Positions 18,036 through 31,895 of a stretch of DNA of 64,000 bases are shown here, piece after piece. Below the pieces are notes generated by a model. It was not told where the DNA came from. It made no database searches and saw only the letters and a list, made by a program, of their open reading frames with translations. Numbering within the stretch: position 1 is the stretch's first letter; every line of letters begins with the position of its first letter. The position numbers were made by a program, and so were the translations under genes. Source of the DNA: Zygaena filipendulae (Eukaryota; Arthropoda; Insecta; Lepidoptera; Zygaenidae). The stretch covers positions 4,595,501 to 4,659,500 of the forward strand of contig OU015662.1 in NCBI GenBank assembly GCA_907165275.2. Direction: 5' to 3'.

Positions 18036-21000
18036 TATTTTTTGTTTTACTACGAAAAAACTGTAATAATATTATTCCACACACAAACGTATTTATTTGG
18101 TACATCATTTTTCGACATAAACTAAACCAGATCAGTATGCAGCAATGTTAGCTTTGTAGTCACTTACATACATTCCAGTATGTATTATTTAGTTTAAATA
18201 TTATGCACGAAATAGTTTTAAAATATTCGTCACTTTAAAAGACTATTTTTCTAAAAAGTCTCTTTGTAAGGTACTTTCTCCGTAATTAAAACAATCAAAA
18301 TCTACTTATAGCTTGCGCAAAAATATTTTTATTATTATTATATAATATCTACTTGTTTCATCCTTAATAAGGACATAGTACCTACCTAAAAATGTTTTTT
18401 TTTTTTTAACTCGTACTGCAAAATCTTTCCTGGCTAAGTTCAAATTAATTAGGTCAAAAACTTTGATGTCGAAAACAGTTTAGTTCATATTAAATTCGAT
18501 TTTTAAACATTTTTTTATCGACGCATTAAATAAATGACAAAATCAACACAATTTTCCGCCTGAAATAAACACAAACAGTTAACAGGTTTTTATCTTAATG
18601 TTACACAGAAGCTTTATAAGTCGCTAAAATGTAACAATTGCCTATCTACTTTGTGAACCCCGCATCCGATTTATGCAGTTTTATTTTGTTTCCATTTCAC
18701 AAATCGAATACGCATAAACAGTTTCACTTGAGAGCCTAGAAAGATATCCAAGAGATAATCTGCGGAAAACATATGGTTTCTGCAAACGCACGGGAATGTT
18801 ACTCGTACATTAGGTGTTGTTTACACCGGCACCGGTTCGTAGTTATTTAAAAACTTTTTTATCAGTTGTTTTTCCTGTCTTCAATACGTAGGACCTATGT
18901 TTAGTGATATATTTTCCTTTAGGTACATTTCCGTGATTTGCCGAGCTGAAACGTAACTTACCTATGTGTTAATCAAGCAATCTATTTCAGTGCCATTAAT
19001 TAAAGAGATACATGTTGATCCATTAATACGTGGTAGTCTAAAAAAAGTGTGTGTGTCAGCTCCAACGCACGACTGGAGTTCGCTCTTTATTATATTTTGT
19101 TATCTCTGCTTATTGTAAATAACAATGTCTAGTTGCCATAGCAACGTGCGCAACATAAGTTGAGCACGAACATTAGTAGGGCAAATAAGACACTCCAAAA
19201 AGAAGAGAAACAAAAATAGTAGGGCAGTCGACGATTCTAAATGAGGATTTACTCGAGCGTCGTTGGAATCTACTAGCTTTTGAAGATGAGGAGGTAGAAA
19301 GAAAATGTTAAATGATATAAATGTTCAATTTTATATGATATTTTCTCTTTCACCAAAAAAGAAACTCACTTTTAAATCAATAATATGCACACTTTTCAGT
19401 ATATTATTAACAACATCTTAATCTGACGCGCTTGGTTTAGCTATAGATTTCTTTTTACTATTCTGATCAGCTACCCTAGACGCGCGGCTGACTGTGATCT
19501 TTGTAGAATTTTCAATAAAAAATCTTAGTGATAGTGAGACAATTTTCACACCTCGCCAAATCGTAATTTTTTTCACTCGTGCACTTGATTAATTACCCGT
19601 TACGAGAATTTTCACAAAAGGGAAAGTTTGGGCGTCTCGTCGAACTGAAATCATGAAAATTCAGCCTGTTATCAGAACCTGAAAAAACAAGGAGTAGGCT
19701 GTTGTACCATAACGTATGACGTTTGATTTTACTCCCTATAAATTTTCATACCCCGACTGCCCCGAGCTTATATATGAAAATCGATTCATAAGGAGTAACC
19801 TATAATAAATTATTTTGAATGTAATATCAGTAGGATGGGACTGATTTATGTTTCTCTATAAACATATTATATTTGTAACAGTTACATAAAATAAGGTCAA
19901 GCGTTATGACTTTCCACCCGCAGCCTGCCAAAGTGGAATGCAAGTGTGCCATCAAAGCTAGTTGTTTTATGCAGTATCTTAAAAAAGCTACTGTAAAAAT
20001 GACAGCACTCGCTTGGCATTAAAAAAATTTAATTTTAAAAGGGAAATAGATAGTTAGTGTTCGGAAATTTCATTAAACTGATTCCAGTAAATAAAATATG
20101 TTTTTTTCATTTCATGTAGTTACCTAATATCATTGCCTACTATTGTGGGGTGCGCTCCGAGTGTTGCTTAGGTATGTAAATATTAAGACCTTGTCTAGTT
20201 ATTAAGTGGTGTTAATGACGAATGGCGGTGTTTGGGCACACCTGTAAAGGTTTCTAACACCTATAAGAAATTACTAACGGAATAAACAATGTATATTTAC
20301 TTTAAATAAGTAAATAATAATGTGCATTCTCAAAAAAAAACTTGCACAAGACTTACAATCAGACAAATAAATCAAAACATTCAAAGAAAAATTTGATGTT
20401 ATAGCATACCTAATCACAAACGAGAATTTGTGTGGTTATATTAATTTTTGGTGCGTTTTATTATACTTAATAATAAAACCATATCTCTTACAACAATGAC
20501 TGGTTAAAAGTTGTCAAAATTGAGTTGAGTCCGACTTTTTCCGAAAACAACAAACCAAAAATTTTATACGTTTTTGCAATACAACAAACGATTTAGATTT
20601 TTGTAGTTTTATCTTAATAAAACATAATAATATAATAATTATAATATTCCAGTCTTATAATACATATAATATGCTTACATACATAGGAGGCAAACAGAAG
20701 TAGACCGTCGTTGCGTAATGTTTTGAAGAAAATCTAAGTGCCTATACGTAACTTAGTAATTCATACCAAAGAAACTTTTGTATTTCTTAGTTCGAACAGT
20801 ACATTGTAAGACTAAAGTTAGTCCAATGTAAACAAGGCATTACGCCAACATGTTATCGAAAGTTATAATAATATATATGGTAAGGCTAAGAGAAATGAGG
20901 TTGACCCGATATCCAGTAATAGTCTGATTATCTGATGACTATCAGTTCTATAGGTAATAAGGCTACATTTGTTACTATACCGTTTCATACTACTTAGCAA

Positions 21001-22551
21001 AGTCCGTCGTAAAAGACTCCAGAAAGGTCTTCAAATATTAAAAGTTACTATTATTCCTTCTTTCTTAATAAGTTGTTTGTATTTGATAGTAAATGTTGAA
21101 ATTTGATTAATGTTTAAACTATGAACACTTTACATCAAGCAAGATCTTATTCACGTTTCCTGTTGTAGAAATACAAGGCAGAAGAGTTTTTAGTTAATTC
21201 GATCAGCGATGTTAAAGAGTTTACTGAATATTAAATGCATATTCTGTTATGTACACAACAGTTTTTCCAGAATATAGCTACTGTTCTCATGATTTTTAAT
21301 CCCATTCAGGAGTTAAGGTACTGCCTCACATTTAAGGCACATCTGGCTCCGTTTTTATTACCTAATGTTTAACATGAAACATGAAATTTATCCAGCCTTA
21401 TTCCAGAAGCAAATCTATATAGGAATGAATACAAAATACGAATATTGCCTTGTCTATTGTAGCGGTCATAAGTAGGTACATACGTAGGTATGTTCTAATA
21501 AAAAGTTTATGGAAATTTATTCAAATCCATTAAATGGTGGCTTACTTAACAAAAACAAAGATCGAGCTTGACCTCTTAAATTATACTGAAATACGACAAT
21601 CAGATTACTCAGACGGATAGACAATTAAATTTACGTTGAATCCTGGATTATGACAATTTTGTTTCCAAGAGAATTTACTATAGGTATTTAAATAAAGGAT
21701 TTCTTTAAAATTTAAGACCAAAGAATAATTTAAATTTATTTTGTTCTTTACTTATCCGGTTACGAATCTAGGACAATTTGCAGTTTCCCTCATCAGTGTT
21801 AGGTGGATGTACACGAACAGATTTATCTCATGCACGAATCTCTATGTTTCGTAATGAGCTAAATGTTTAAGAGGTGAATACATTAGGATAAAATATTTTT
21901 TTTTTTAATTTTAGTACCTACATGTAATTCACACACAAAGTTCACGCATGCATCTCGGAAGGATAGATAGAAACAATGAAGATACGTAACACCTGAGGGT
22001 TTGAGCTCTTGATTTTCCAAATTTAAAAAAAATCTCTCATTTTAAACACAGGACTCCTTTGCTTTTCAAATAAATAAAAAAATGTAGGTTCATTCTGTAT
22101 CTGTAGGCATAAGTTGTATTATAATACCCCAAAACGACTATCAAGGCTGGTGTTATTTATAAGCACCTATAAAAATAACCCAAGCAATAAAGATGTTGAT
22201 TAGTTGAGAAAGATAAATATACCTATAACGGTATTACAAAAAAATGTCAATAAAGTTGCGCGAAACTTTGTTGAGAATTTTTTTATTTAATTATTAATTG
22301 TTTACATACGTCATCTTTGTTCTTTTGTTTGTGTCAGCACCTTTATGTCAATAACCTAAGGTCAAGCAAGATTTACGTGACAGAGTAAGCTACATGCATC
22401 ACATTATTTTAATATATACATTAATATATATATGCACATACCTTAAATATATACGTTTAATGATTCTCAGATATCTAATATAATTTGTTAAAACGAAATT
22501 TATTTCACACGGCATTGATTTAGGAAAGATATAATACAGACAAAATATGAT
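18036..22551. other. Long non-coding stretch
   Basis: About 4.5 kb with no credible coding region and no repeat boundaries that I could define. The only sharp sequence signal is an X-box-like motif at 19132-19145, listed separately. Confidence 0.45.
19132..19145. promoter_or_regulatory. RFX-type X-box motif
   Basis: GTTGCCATAGCAAC matches the RFX consensus (GTTRCC, two bases, RGYAAC) at every position. RFX factors control ciliary genes in animals. No neighbouring gene is visible, so function is unproven. Confidence 0.4.
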
Positions 22552-22555
22552 AAGT

Positions 22556-22758
22556 GGACATAAATAAGCAATAGTGTATTAACCCACACTGGAGAAATTT
22601 TGAGTAAATCGTGCTTTAAAATTATAGCACCATTTTGTGTCTACATTTTTTGTTCAACATTTTGTTGGTATTTAAAAAACGTTCTATAACTCTCAATCAA
22701 GGGTTCCGTATCAATAACTTAATTTTAAGGGTTAACATGTTATTTTTTATCGGCGTCC
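22556..22758 (+). mobile_element. MITE with 33-bp TIRs and AAGT target duplication
   Basis: Imperfect terminal inverted repeats (22556-22588 and about 22726-22758) run from GGACATAAATAAGCAAT inward to AACCCACA. AAGT flanks both ends (22552-22555 and 22759-22762). An inverted relative lies at 49555-49790, with the same termini and its own 4-bp duplication, CTAT. No ORF. Confidence 0.75.
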
Positions 22759-22762
22759 AAGT

Positions 22763-25700
22763 ATGTTCAAATAAAAATTGGTTTGACTCATCGATATAAA
22801 ACCCATCAACATAAAATTTGACAGACACAATCATCACAAAAATTTAAATACAACTAACTGTTAGAGACACTAAAGCAGTTGTATAAGTATTTAAATTTCT
22901 GTCCTGCGATGTTGATTTTATAGTAAAAGTTGAGATATAAATCTCTGAAGACTCAAGACATGAGCTTTCAAGTTTTGCAAATTAATGTTGCTTGCAGATG
23001 AAGTACGTGGCAGGTGTGAGAATATTAAATCATAATCCTCTTAATTTAATTTATACTCCAGCAGAGATTATTACATTAGAAGTTAAATAGAACACGATAT
23101 TGAATCGGTAAAGTATAAAATTAGACAGCAAGCTGGTGGGTTTTATTGAATAACACTGGTGAGTTCTGTTAAAAGACTTTTCTTACTCTCTTATATCAAA
23201 TGTTTCCGCTAGAGAATAGGAACAATCACAAATCTTTAAGATGTCACCTCCTATAGATAAGCTCATGGATTACAAAAGGTGAATGTGACTTGAGAAGGGA
23301 TGGAGTTCTAATTCAAAACACGCCGCCGCACGATAACGCGCTACGAAAATTGTTCTTTTTCGTGTCCAAGAAGTTTCTCTTAAAAAAATATATAACTAGT
23401 GACATGTGTTTTTGCATACAAAATACTGATTGATTTTATCTAAAGCGTTTAAAGTCGTGTTAAAAATACGTGCGTTATGTGCTAGAAATTACTTATCATA
23501 CCTACTTCGTCTTGTCCCTCAATGGAACATAAGCCTGTTCTTGTTGTCGCGAAGTCAGGTATATAGGTATTATTTAGATCTAAAACGAGACCCATTTTTA
23601 TAAATACACGTAATAAATGCAATTTTAATAGTATTCCTCAACAGTAGGTCGAATTATATAATGAAAACCGTTACCTTAAAAAATATCCTAGATTGGATCA
23701 GTCGTAAAACTCCGTTAAAACCATACGTACGAAATCTTAGAATAACAAAACATAGAACATTCCATTATAATAATATTAAAAATTTCAATATTTCCAAGCA
23801 CCCACTTCGTAATATCAATCATCATAAATTTACTCCTCAAGACATTTGCATCTTCTGCTCGCTGAAGATAAGCCGCTTCTTCGGGTACTTTAACTAGCAG
23901 CGACCTAATTTTACGATGTTTGCCAAGGATGTTGTCATTGCATAACCTGCCTTGCTTCTTATTTTCCTTAACTTTATTAACTGCCTGAAAAATCTTGTCA
24001 ACAAAATATTCATACCGTAATAAGAAGATGCTGCCAATCGTTTTATCTGCTTGTTTGTTTATAAAAAAGAATATGTCTTTTAATAACGATGTGTAGGTAA
24101 AAGAGATGGGAAATATTGTTAGAGGATCAATAATGCTGCAGATCATATAAAGGACCTCCTCACAAATGCCAAAATCAAGACCAATAGGAAACGACGGATA
24201 TGTGTGCTAAAGATTATGAATGTAGATGAGACGAAGAAGGAGTGTAAGGACGTATACCTACCTATACATATATATGTATGCGCGTAAAGACACCACAAAT
24301 TCTCATAATAGTCATAGTTTCATATAACTCTGAAAGGAACTTGTGTGGCTTTAAATTCTCTTATTTGCATCCAAAAAAGAATTAAGCTCTGAAATACTAG
24401 TAGGTACGTATATTTCGATAAAATAATGTGAACATTTATTGAACTGCATGTCGCAAATTCGCAATGAATTCATTATTACAATTTGCTAATGTCGATATTT
24501 GTTTTCTGAAATAACGTTCTAAATATTCTCAGTAGTCATCCATGTGACTTTAATTCCCAACAATTAAACTGTCTATGCCCTCCATGACTTAGCATCCAAC
24601 AGCTGATTTCAATAATTCACATAAACTCCTTAAGACTGCTTATGTCTAGTTTATTGCCTCGAAGTACAGTATTGTTTCTTTGTCGACAGTCATTCCGATA
24701 CTATTTTCATTACCTACACGTACCTTAACCTCTTTGAAATAAATATTTTCTGTTTGATGTATATGGTTGTCTCTATATTTTATTTATATTGCATTTAAAT
24801 TTTATATTCAACTCAAAGTTTAATATTAAAAAGGGCTATGTGAATAGATTGTTTTCTATAAATAAGATAATAAAAATACTTGGACATAATAACTCAACTC
24901 CATTTGGTCCAAAATTAAGCAGAGCTTGTACCTACTATAAATGTTAGACCACTGATATTAATAATGCTTTTTTTTTGTATGTTTTTGTATGTTTGTACTT
25001 GAAAAAATGTTCATATCAAATGCATAAATTAACATTATGAACATTTTGTGTCAATGTTTACGCTAATGCGGTAGTCAAACCTGCGACACCTTCGATTGTA
25101 GTCAGATTCGCCAACCACTTAGTAAACAGTGCTATCCAATATACTTATTATGAATATTTCAAGATTGTTTGAAGAACAAAAGGAGTTTGCAAATTTTTGT
25201 TGTTCAAAATTATTGTATCTCGATTAACCGGGATGCGAAAGCGTATAGGCACTGTTTTATAACAACAATATTTATGCGATTGGAATACACAAGAACATGT
25301 ACCTACTAAGACTTAATGGTTGTTAAGCTGAAAATTACCAGACGCCATTTAACACTGAACATCAAAGTACAGCAAACAGGACTTCATCTAATACCAACAA
25401 ATTAATATGCGTAAGTCGAGCCTGCGAAGCTAAAAATAGTGAAATCAAAGGGGCGGGATCCAGAAAACGAAGATTATTCTATTTATATTAATGTCACGGG
25501 CGTGAGGAAGCGTTTAAATCCAGTCATTAATTATTGTCATGGCTGAAGCAAAATAGATAACACATTCTCTATTTGTTGCCTTCTCTATCCGCTCCTTAAA
25601 GAGTAGACCGAGACATATAACAAGGGCATAAGTAGCATTCAAGGCGAACAGATTGATGATGGAGACGCATTGAAAAACTGTGTCCTCAAAATTAAAGGAT

Positions 25701-27215
25701 GAATTCTTTAGGGGCATTTGCTCCCAAATTAGTTTCGGAGAATGACGCAACGCTCACACATGTACGTAACAAAGAACGGAGGGACATTAAATAGTATTTT
25801 GTCAAATAATATAATTTATGGGCCATAGTTTTTCAAGAGATGAGCTATATGGCAGCTATTTAAGGTTTTTATTGCGTTTCAAGGAGGAGGAATGCGCTAG
25901 TGTTTATAGTTTCTCATTTTGATCAATAGTTTGAGACGTGCACGTTCATTCTCATAATATTTATTGTTATTCCCTATGTTTAGTAAGAACTGTTTCTTTC
26001 ATTAAACGAGTATCACAAGTCATGGACGATAATTGTAGGAATTGGTATAGCACAATAGAAGTCGAGTTGCACTAAAAACATTGTAGTTCTTGATCAGTTC
26101 AATATATTATTATCTTTGAAAGAACAAATGAAAAGATGCGATCATTCATTCCATTCAATATCAGCAAAAGAAATACTTCCCCGATTTTACGTAACGGATT
26201 TAACATTTCTAATTAAGGAAGTATTTACTAATGGGTATATCTACTACATAATATCACACATACATTGGTGTGGATATATGTATCAATACATTAAATAAAA
26301 AACCGGAAAAACAGCTGTTTTAATAATTAGCCTTAACAAAATTGATAAAATTTGATACGAAATATTTTAACCCTATTTTTTTATACTATAATTATAACGT
26401 ATTAATTTTCTCACGACTCTTCAATCACATTTTAAAGTGTATCCCATATTTATTAATAAAAATACAAGAACTATACGCATTCGAAACTGTACGCAATCAA
26501 CATAAACGTTATTAAAGGCGGAAGCCGGTTTGTTTCTAGTAAATTAACCGAAATCAATTAAAAAAAAATTATTGCCTGCCATAAAAAAAATTGTAGCATC
26601 TTTTTATTTTTCAAATTACATACTAAATTCTCATAACTATTTATCCCATCGCTAACTACATTCATTATGGAAAACGGACATATATATGTATATTACCTAT
26701 CAAACAGCATAGGTATTGGAAGTAGGTATAGTATCTTACACAGAAATCAAGGGCTCTTTACAAAAAAGCCGAGTAATATTTCGCCGTAATTAACGCACCG
26801 ATTGCAGCCGATACAGAAAATACATTAGTCTGAGATCAAGCAATGATTAAGCGTGTAGAGAATGGAACAAAAAGTCAAGCCACACTTACTAACCGCCTCG
26901 GTAAGATCGCAATAAATCTTCTTTCTGCTATACACTCGTACGATCACGATGAAGCAGTATAGACAAGTGTTATAATTAAGTTGAAGCTGTGTGATACACA
27001 CCGCTGCGACGGCAAGCCAACAAGCTCCTAGCCAGGAATAGAATACATATTATCTATGACAAAAAGTTCACAATGTAGGTATCTATACTAATGGTATAAA
27101 TCATTTTAGGCATTTATGATTTCCTGTTTTTAATAAATAGCGACAGATATTATTTAAAAGTGCTTATTCTTGTGTAGATTTTTTTAGAATAACCAAATAA
27201 ATAATAATAATAAAT
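22763..27215. other. Long non-coding stretch
   Basis: No gene recognised. An imperfect inverted repeat at about 22795-22925 (arms around ATAAAACCCATCAACAT and GATGTTGATTTTATAG) could be another small foldback element. A 143-residue minus-strand ORF at 23715-24146 resembles no family I know. A segment at about 24150-24250 has codon-like texture and may be a LINE remnant. Confidence 0.35.
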
Positions 27216-27398
27216 AAATTCGAACATGAGTTTGTTTGTATGTTTGTTACGTTTTCACGCAATCATTGAACTAATTATCATAAAATTTTGCCAAACCTTT
27301 TTAAGGTACAGATGTGGAGAGAGACATAGAGTACTTTATCCCGGAATTTTCTCGGGAAGTCTGAAATTATGGCGGATTAAATCGCGGGATACAGCTAG
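27216..27398 (+). mobile_element. Helitron-like repeat
   Basis: Contains the GTTTGTTACGTTTTCACGC block, a CCCGGAATTTTCTCGGGAA block and the end GGGATACAGCTAG followed by T. Its 5' end is unclear. The short ORF over it (27226-27450) is not a gene. Confidence 0.5.
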
Positions 27399-30265
27399 TA
27401 TCTCCATAAAGAGAAATTTCTTGAAGGAGACTTTGATTTCTGTATTTTAATTAAAGAAAATAGTAAAGTGAATAATTAAAACAGTCGTTCAGATTTTATA
27501 GTTGATATACGCCGTATGTATCAATATCTATTTGTAAGTACTTCTCTAATTGAAAATATTACATCTTAAAATATGTGACATTCTTTAAATATGATGTTAT
27601 GACGATTTCATTGAAAAAGAAAATAATTGATACCTACATACATACCAATATAAGAAAGTTTCCTAATTATTTTATCGTCGATAAGTTCTTACAAACGTTT
27701 TGTAATAGATATTAATAACTTTAGCTAAACACAGATGGTGCAGTGGTATAGTGAGTGGTTAACACTAAGAATATAAATAAAAAACATGCAAAACATAACA
27801 GTCGAGCATTCGGCCGCCTTGTACATCAACCAAACCTCGCATCTGCTGTTTTTGTGAAACAGACCAGGGAAGTCGGTTAATTAATTTAAGCTACCGTGTA
27901 CTGAACCTATAATTGATTCTTCATACTAATTAAGGGTCGATAATGAGTTAATAATCCTGTGGGAATGAAAGAATTGTTCGTCACAGACAGGAAGATAATA
28001 TTGCATTACGTTTATAATTTCAATGTCTACTTTGTTTTGCAATGTCTTGCATACCTACTATCGAATTCCGAAAAGTTTAACGAACAAATCACTCATGTAA
28101 ATTATCCTATTGGTTCAAGACTTGGAACGTAGTACCTATGCTTTAAATAAACTATTTCCTTTCAACACTAAGTGGTCACTGCACAAAGCGGCTAATAGAC
28201 GACATGTCCTCTTTGTGTCACTAAAATGAATGTAGTCCCATTTTGTCTACATCTATAGGTACGTATATTATTATTACCAAGAAAGTGAGTAAGATTCCTT
28301 TGAACATCAAAGTTCTATCACAATAATCGGAGTAGACGTCTATGTGTAAGCAAATTTTGTTTGATATAACAGAAACTATCCGTTATTCTTGTTACATTAC
28401 TTATTTTATGCTCACTTGGTAATATTTTCAGTTGCTACGCTCAGTCGCTGCGAATCTTTTGATATATTAAAGTTGTTTGAGAAATGAGAGCACTTTATAG
28501 TTCTTCATAATATATTTTCTAATATAGTCTTCAAACATAAAAACTTCTAAAGTTAGGCGAATTCCAAAACCAATCACCTTTATTATCGTACCCTTAATAA
28601 ATATTCCAAAGTTTCAAACAAGATGCATAATATTATATTTTATTTCGTGTTGTAACCCATTTTGTGCTGATAGTATTATTTTTATTACTTTCACTGAGAA
28701 ATGTGAGGCACTTGGGAGCATTTTAACGCGAACGTCATCGACGCTGGATGATTTATGAACTTAAATTCTTGGGACTGTCTGCGGAGTCCCTTTTGTGTTT
28801 TTTTTTTTGCGTCGAGAACGCGGTAAGTCTGTGAGCATTTAACGCTGATTAAACTGTAAAATTACAGACGCAACGGCCTTTGTGACAGATGCGGCTCCGA
28901 ATAATAAAATTATACACACACGTACCGAGCTCGTCCAAGGTAGCAGTGTCATGCGGCCGACCTTTTGTAGGTAACAAAATCCACTTAGAAAATAAAGAAT
29001 ACAATGGTGATCTTTGGCAAATTGTAAGATATACACCTAATTATTCTCATTCAAATGATTCGGTGCGTGAAGTGATTTTCGATCCGAAAGGTGCATTGGA
29101 GGCGATCCTTGAGGCTTAACAAAACAGTGCGGACTGTATAGAAATGTTGCAGATGAGTGCTTACGAGTATGTTGTGATAGTTGCCATTGCGTTCTTATTC
29201 ATCAAATTTTTACATTTTTTTAATTATGGATACTCTAACAGAGTTGTATGAGGAATACAGTTTTTCTTTTTGGTTAATTAGTTATTTCTAGTAGTAATGA
29301 CTTTCCTCAATGATTAAACAAAACATTCGTTAAGCTTTCAGTGTTGTTAAATAATTCATACTAAAAGCTTAATTTGTATTTATTTATTGACGTTTTGTTA
29401 AATTTGAATATAAATAGGATATTATGTTTAATGCAGACACGTTATATTTCATCTAGTTTCCTGCTTATTTCTGACACCACACAAAATGGTGGTCTCAAAA
29501 TCCATAGCAATAAAGAAACCGATACAATGTGATCGTATCCAATTATAAACACACCCATTCTTCACAACCTTAAGTAGTTAATATTATAAAATATTGCCTC
29601 GCTATCGTGCTCGGACCGCCTCTTTGAGAAATCTCAACTTTTTTTTTATCCACGCACGTACCTACGTATATTTTTGACGGATTTTATGCTTACGTAATTT
29701 TTTTTTTTTTGCTATTGTTGTGCAGGCTCGCCACCCCGTTTTTGTTCGAGGGTCGATTGTTTTGTCAGTGCCACACCTGGATGCAAACAAATGCGCGTGC
29801 GGCTACCGACGACGGCTGTGCTTATATGTTCGCGAGTTAGCGCGTTTATTATCGCGATATTTTTATGAGTACCTTCACTATTTTTGTTTAATAGTTCTTA
29901 TAGTTTCAGGTTTTATATTTTAACTAGATTTAAAAGTAAAATAATAATTTTTCATTTGAAAACAAAGTAACGATTATTATTAAACATCTGGAGGGATATC
30001 GTATTTTAATTTATTATAATTTAATATCAAATACTATTCTATAAATACGAGCAGAGCAGGAATAATAAAAGTAATTATTAAAAGAAAAACCTTTATTTTT
30101 CTCAAGAAAACGATATTGTAAAATCAAATAATCGCCTAAATCTTGAGTAGGTTAAATACTTATTGAGCTTTATATTGCGGGCGAATTTATGAATTAGAAT
30201 TAAATTTTAATTTCGTTATTAAATTTAAAACCAGATGTAGATTATAAAATAACTTGAGATTTAAT
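27399..30265. other. Non-coding stretch with possible exon-like segments
   Basis: No gene assigned. A possible SINE A-box (TGGTGCAGTGGTATAGT) lies near 27737. An open frame at 28889-29119 and a T-rich tract followed by CAG/GC at about 29742-29744 look mildly exon-like but match nothing I know. Confidence 0.3.
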
Positions 30266-30642
30266 ACAGGGTGTCTGGTGGCAGATTTACTTTTTTAGAT
30301 ACGATTATTTCAAAAAATATAGTAGTATAAAGATAAACGGTGCGGGGAGAGGGTGGTGTCATTAGAATCACCGATCGTGCGGGTTTCTCAGCCACGATGT
30401 CGCAGTGGTCAGGTGAGCCTCGCACGTTCGCCATCGAGGCATTTTTCAAGAGTAACGATTCTTACGTAATCGCTCGTCGACAATTTTGTTCACACTTCGA
30501 TATTCGGCAAATAAGTCATGGACCAAGTGTGAATTCAATTTGTTACTGGGAGCAGAGGTTCCGCCAAACTGCTTCGGCTTTGAACACCCCACGGCCAGGG
30601 CCTAGTCGATCTTCAAAGACCCCGAAAACATTGAACTTTTGA
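30266..30642 (+). pseudogene. Truncated transposase N-terminus (DUF4817-type helix-turn-helix)
   Basis: The fragment opens with ACAGGGTGTCTGGTGGCA, which looks like a transposon terminus. From the ATG at 30397 it encodes 81 residues. The segments AIEAFFKSNDSYVIARRQF and WEQRFRQTASAL fit the DUF4817 helix-turn-helix found at the N-terminus of insect transposases of the Tc1/mariner-IS630 type. The protein stops at 30640-30642, just after the PGPSRSSKTPKT linker, so the catalytic domain is missing. The sequence then passes directly into the 3' half of a Helitron-like repeat. I read this as a dead element broken by, or captured next to, the second repeat. Confidence 0.6.
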
Positions 30643-30726
30643 CAGAGAAGGACATGGTACTTTTTATTCCGGAATTCCCGTTGGAACTCCGAAATTACCG
30701 CTGGTAAAACCACAGGGGACAGCTAG
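30643..30726 (+). mobile_element. Helitron-like repeat, 3' part only
   Basis: Starts within the AGAGAAGGACATGGTAC block and continues through GGAATTCCCGTTGGAAC to ACAGCTAG followed by T. The 5' half is replaced by the transposase fragment at 30266-30642. Confidence 0.65.
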
Positions 30727-31106
30727 TATTAAGTATACAAAATTGATAGTAAAAACATACAATAACAAGATAACATGAAATAAAACATTCAATCTACAAC
30801 AGTAAACACTTGTTCTCACTGTACAAAAAAAGTCGTACCATAAATTTGTAAGCAATCAAACTTGCTTTTGATATTAAGCTACAAAAATATATTATTTTAC
30901 AACATGTTTGTTCCGAAACGATTAAATTAATCCACAGTAACTTTGTATGCCTCAATACGTATTTGATTATCATATCAACAAATATTTGACCTCTCGCGAC
31001 TAAGAAGATCATCGGGCTGTCGGGCACTAGTTTTCAAGTAGCGGGTTTGATTCCCAGAAAGACATATTTACCTATTGAAAGTAGAATACAACAAACAATA
31101 ATGCAA
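30727..31106. other. AT-rich non-coding spacer
   Basis: No gene. GCGGGTTTGATTCCCAG near 31041 resembles a pol III B box and may be a SINE scrap. Confidence 0.3.
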
Positions 31107-31303
31107 CTAGCTGTTCCCCACGGTTTCCCCCGCAGTAATTTCAAAGTTCCCGCGCGATATCCAGGATAAAAAGTACCCTATATTTTTCTCTGTACTCCTG
31201 ACAACGTGTATGCCAAATTTCGTGATGATCGGTTAAGCCGTTGAGGCGTAAAAGCGTAACAGACAGACAGACAAAGTTACTTTCGCATTTATAATAAAAG
31301 GGA
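31107..31303 (-). mobile_element. Helitron-like repeat, full length
   Basis: On the minus strand it begins TCCCTTTTATTATAAATG, carries a GTCTGTCTGTCTGTTACGC block and the ACAACGTG segment, and ends ACAGCTAG. It sits between A and T, as Helitron insertions do. The minus-strand ORF 31141-31323 is a shadow. Confidence 0.65.
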
Positions 31304-31895
31304 TATTCTGTTAAGAACTTCAAAATATGATATTGTTCGTAATCCCATTAGCAGCAAGAATTATGTAATCCTAATTCTGAACCAAATTAATAATTACAAT
31401 CTTTTCTTAATTTACATAATTTTCTTATTAGAAACGAAGTGAATTATAGCCGAGTTTCTGTTTCAGTGGTATCGTAAATTACATTCGAAGAACATCTAGT
31501 TAGTTCGGGTGATAGATATTTCGGTGTACCAATAAAAGTTCGGTTCGTTAGTATACGGTAGGAATGCATATGTAAATCGGTATGTCAATTTGATTGGTGG
31601 TTTTGACACTGTTACTACTGGAACCGATAATGATGTAGCAATGGTATGTTGTAGGTAAGTATTTTGTTCGTAATCACACAGAAGCCGGTCGGGTTTGAGG
31701 ATGAGCGTCGTCCGGTAGAGTCGTTGGGTAACTTTGTTGTGAGATAGACTATGTAATACCATAGTGTGTATCTAATTAGACAAATCAATACTAGGCCGTA
31801 GCTTGATAACGATTTTGATATTCGTTGTGAAACTACTTACACACTTACTTACTTCGTACACACGCGCAAAAAATTAAACTTTTATATGAAAAAAA
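31304..31895. other. Non-coding stretch, nothing recognised
   Basis: No gene or repeat boundary found. The minus-strand ORF at 31496-31762 is unrecognised. Confidence 0.4.

Noticed and set aside
23715..24146. 143-residue minus-strand ORF
   Set aside because: The longest ORF outside the retroelement, but it matches no family I know, has overlapping plus-strand ORFs and AT-driven composition. Treated as chance or an old repeat remnant.
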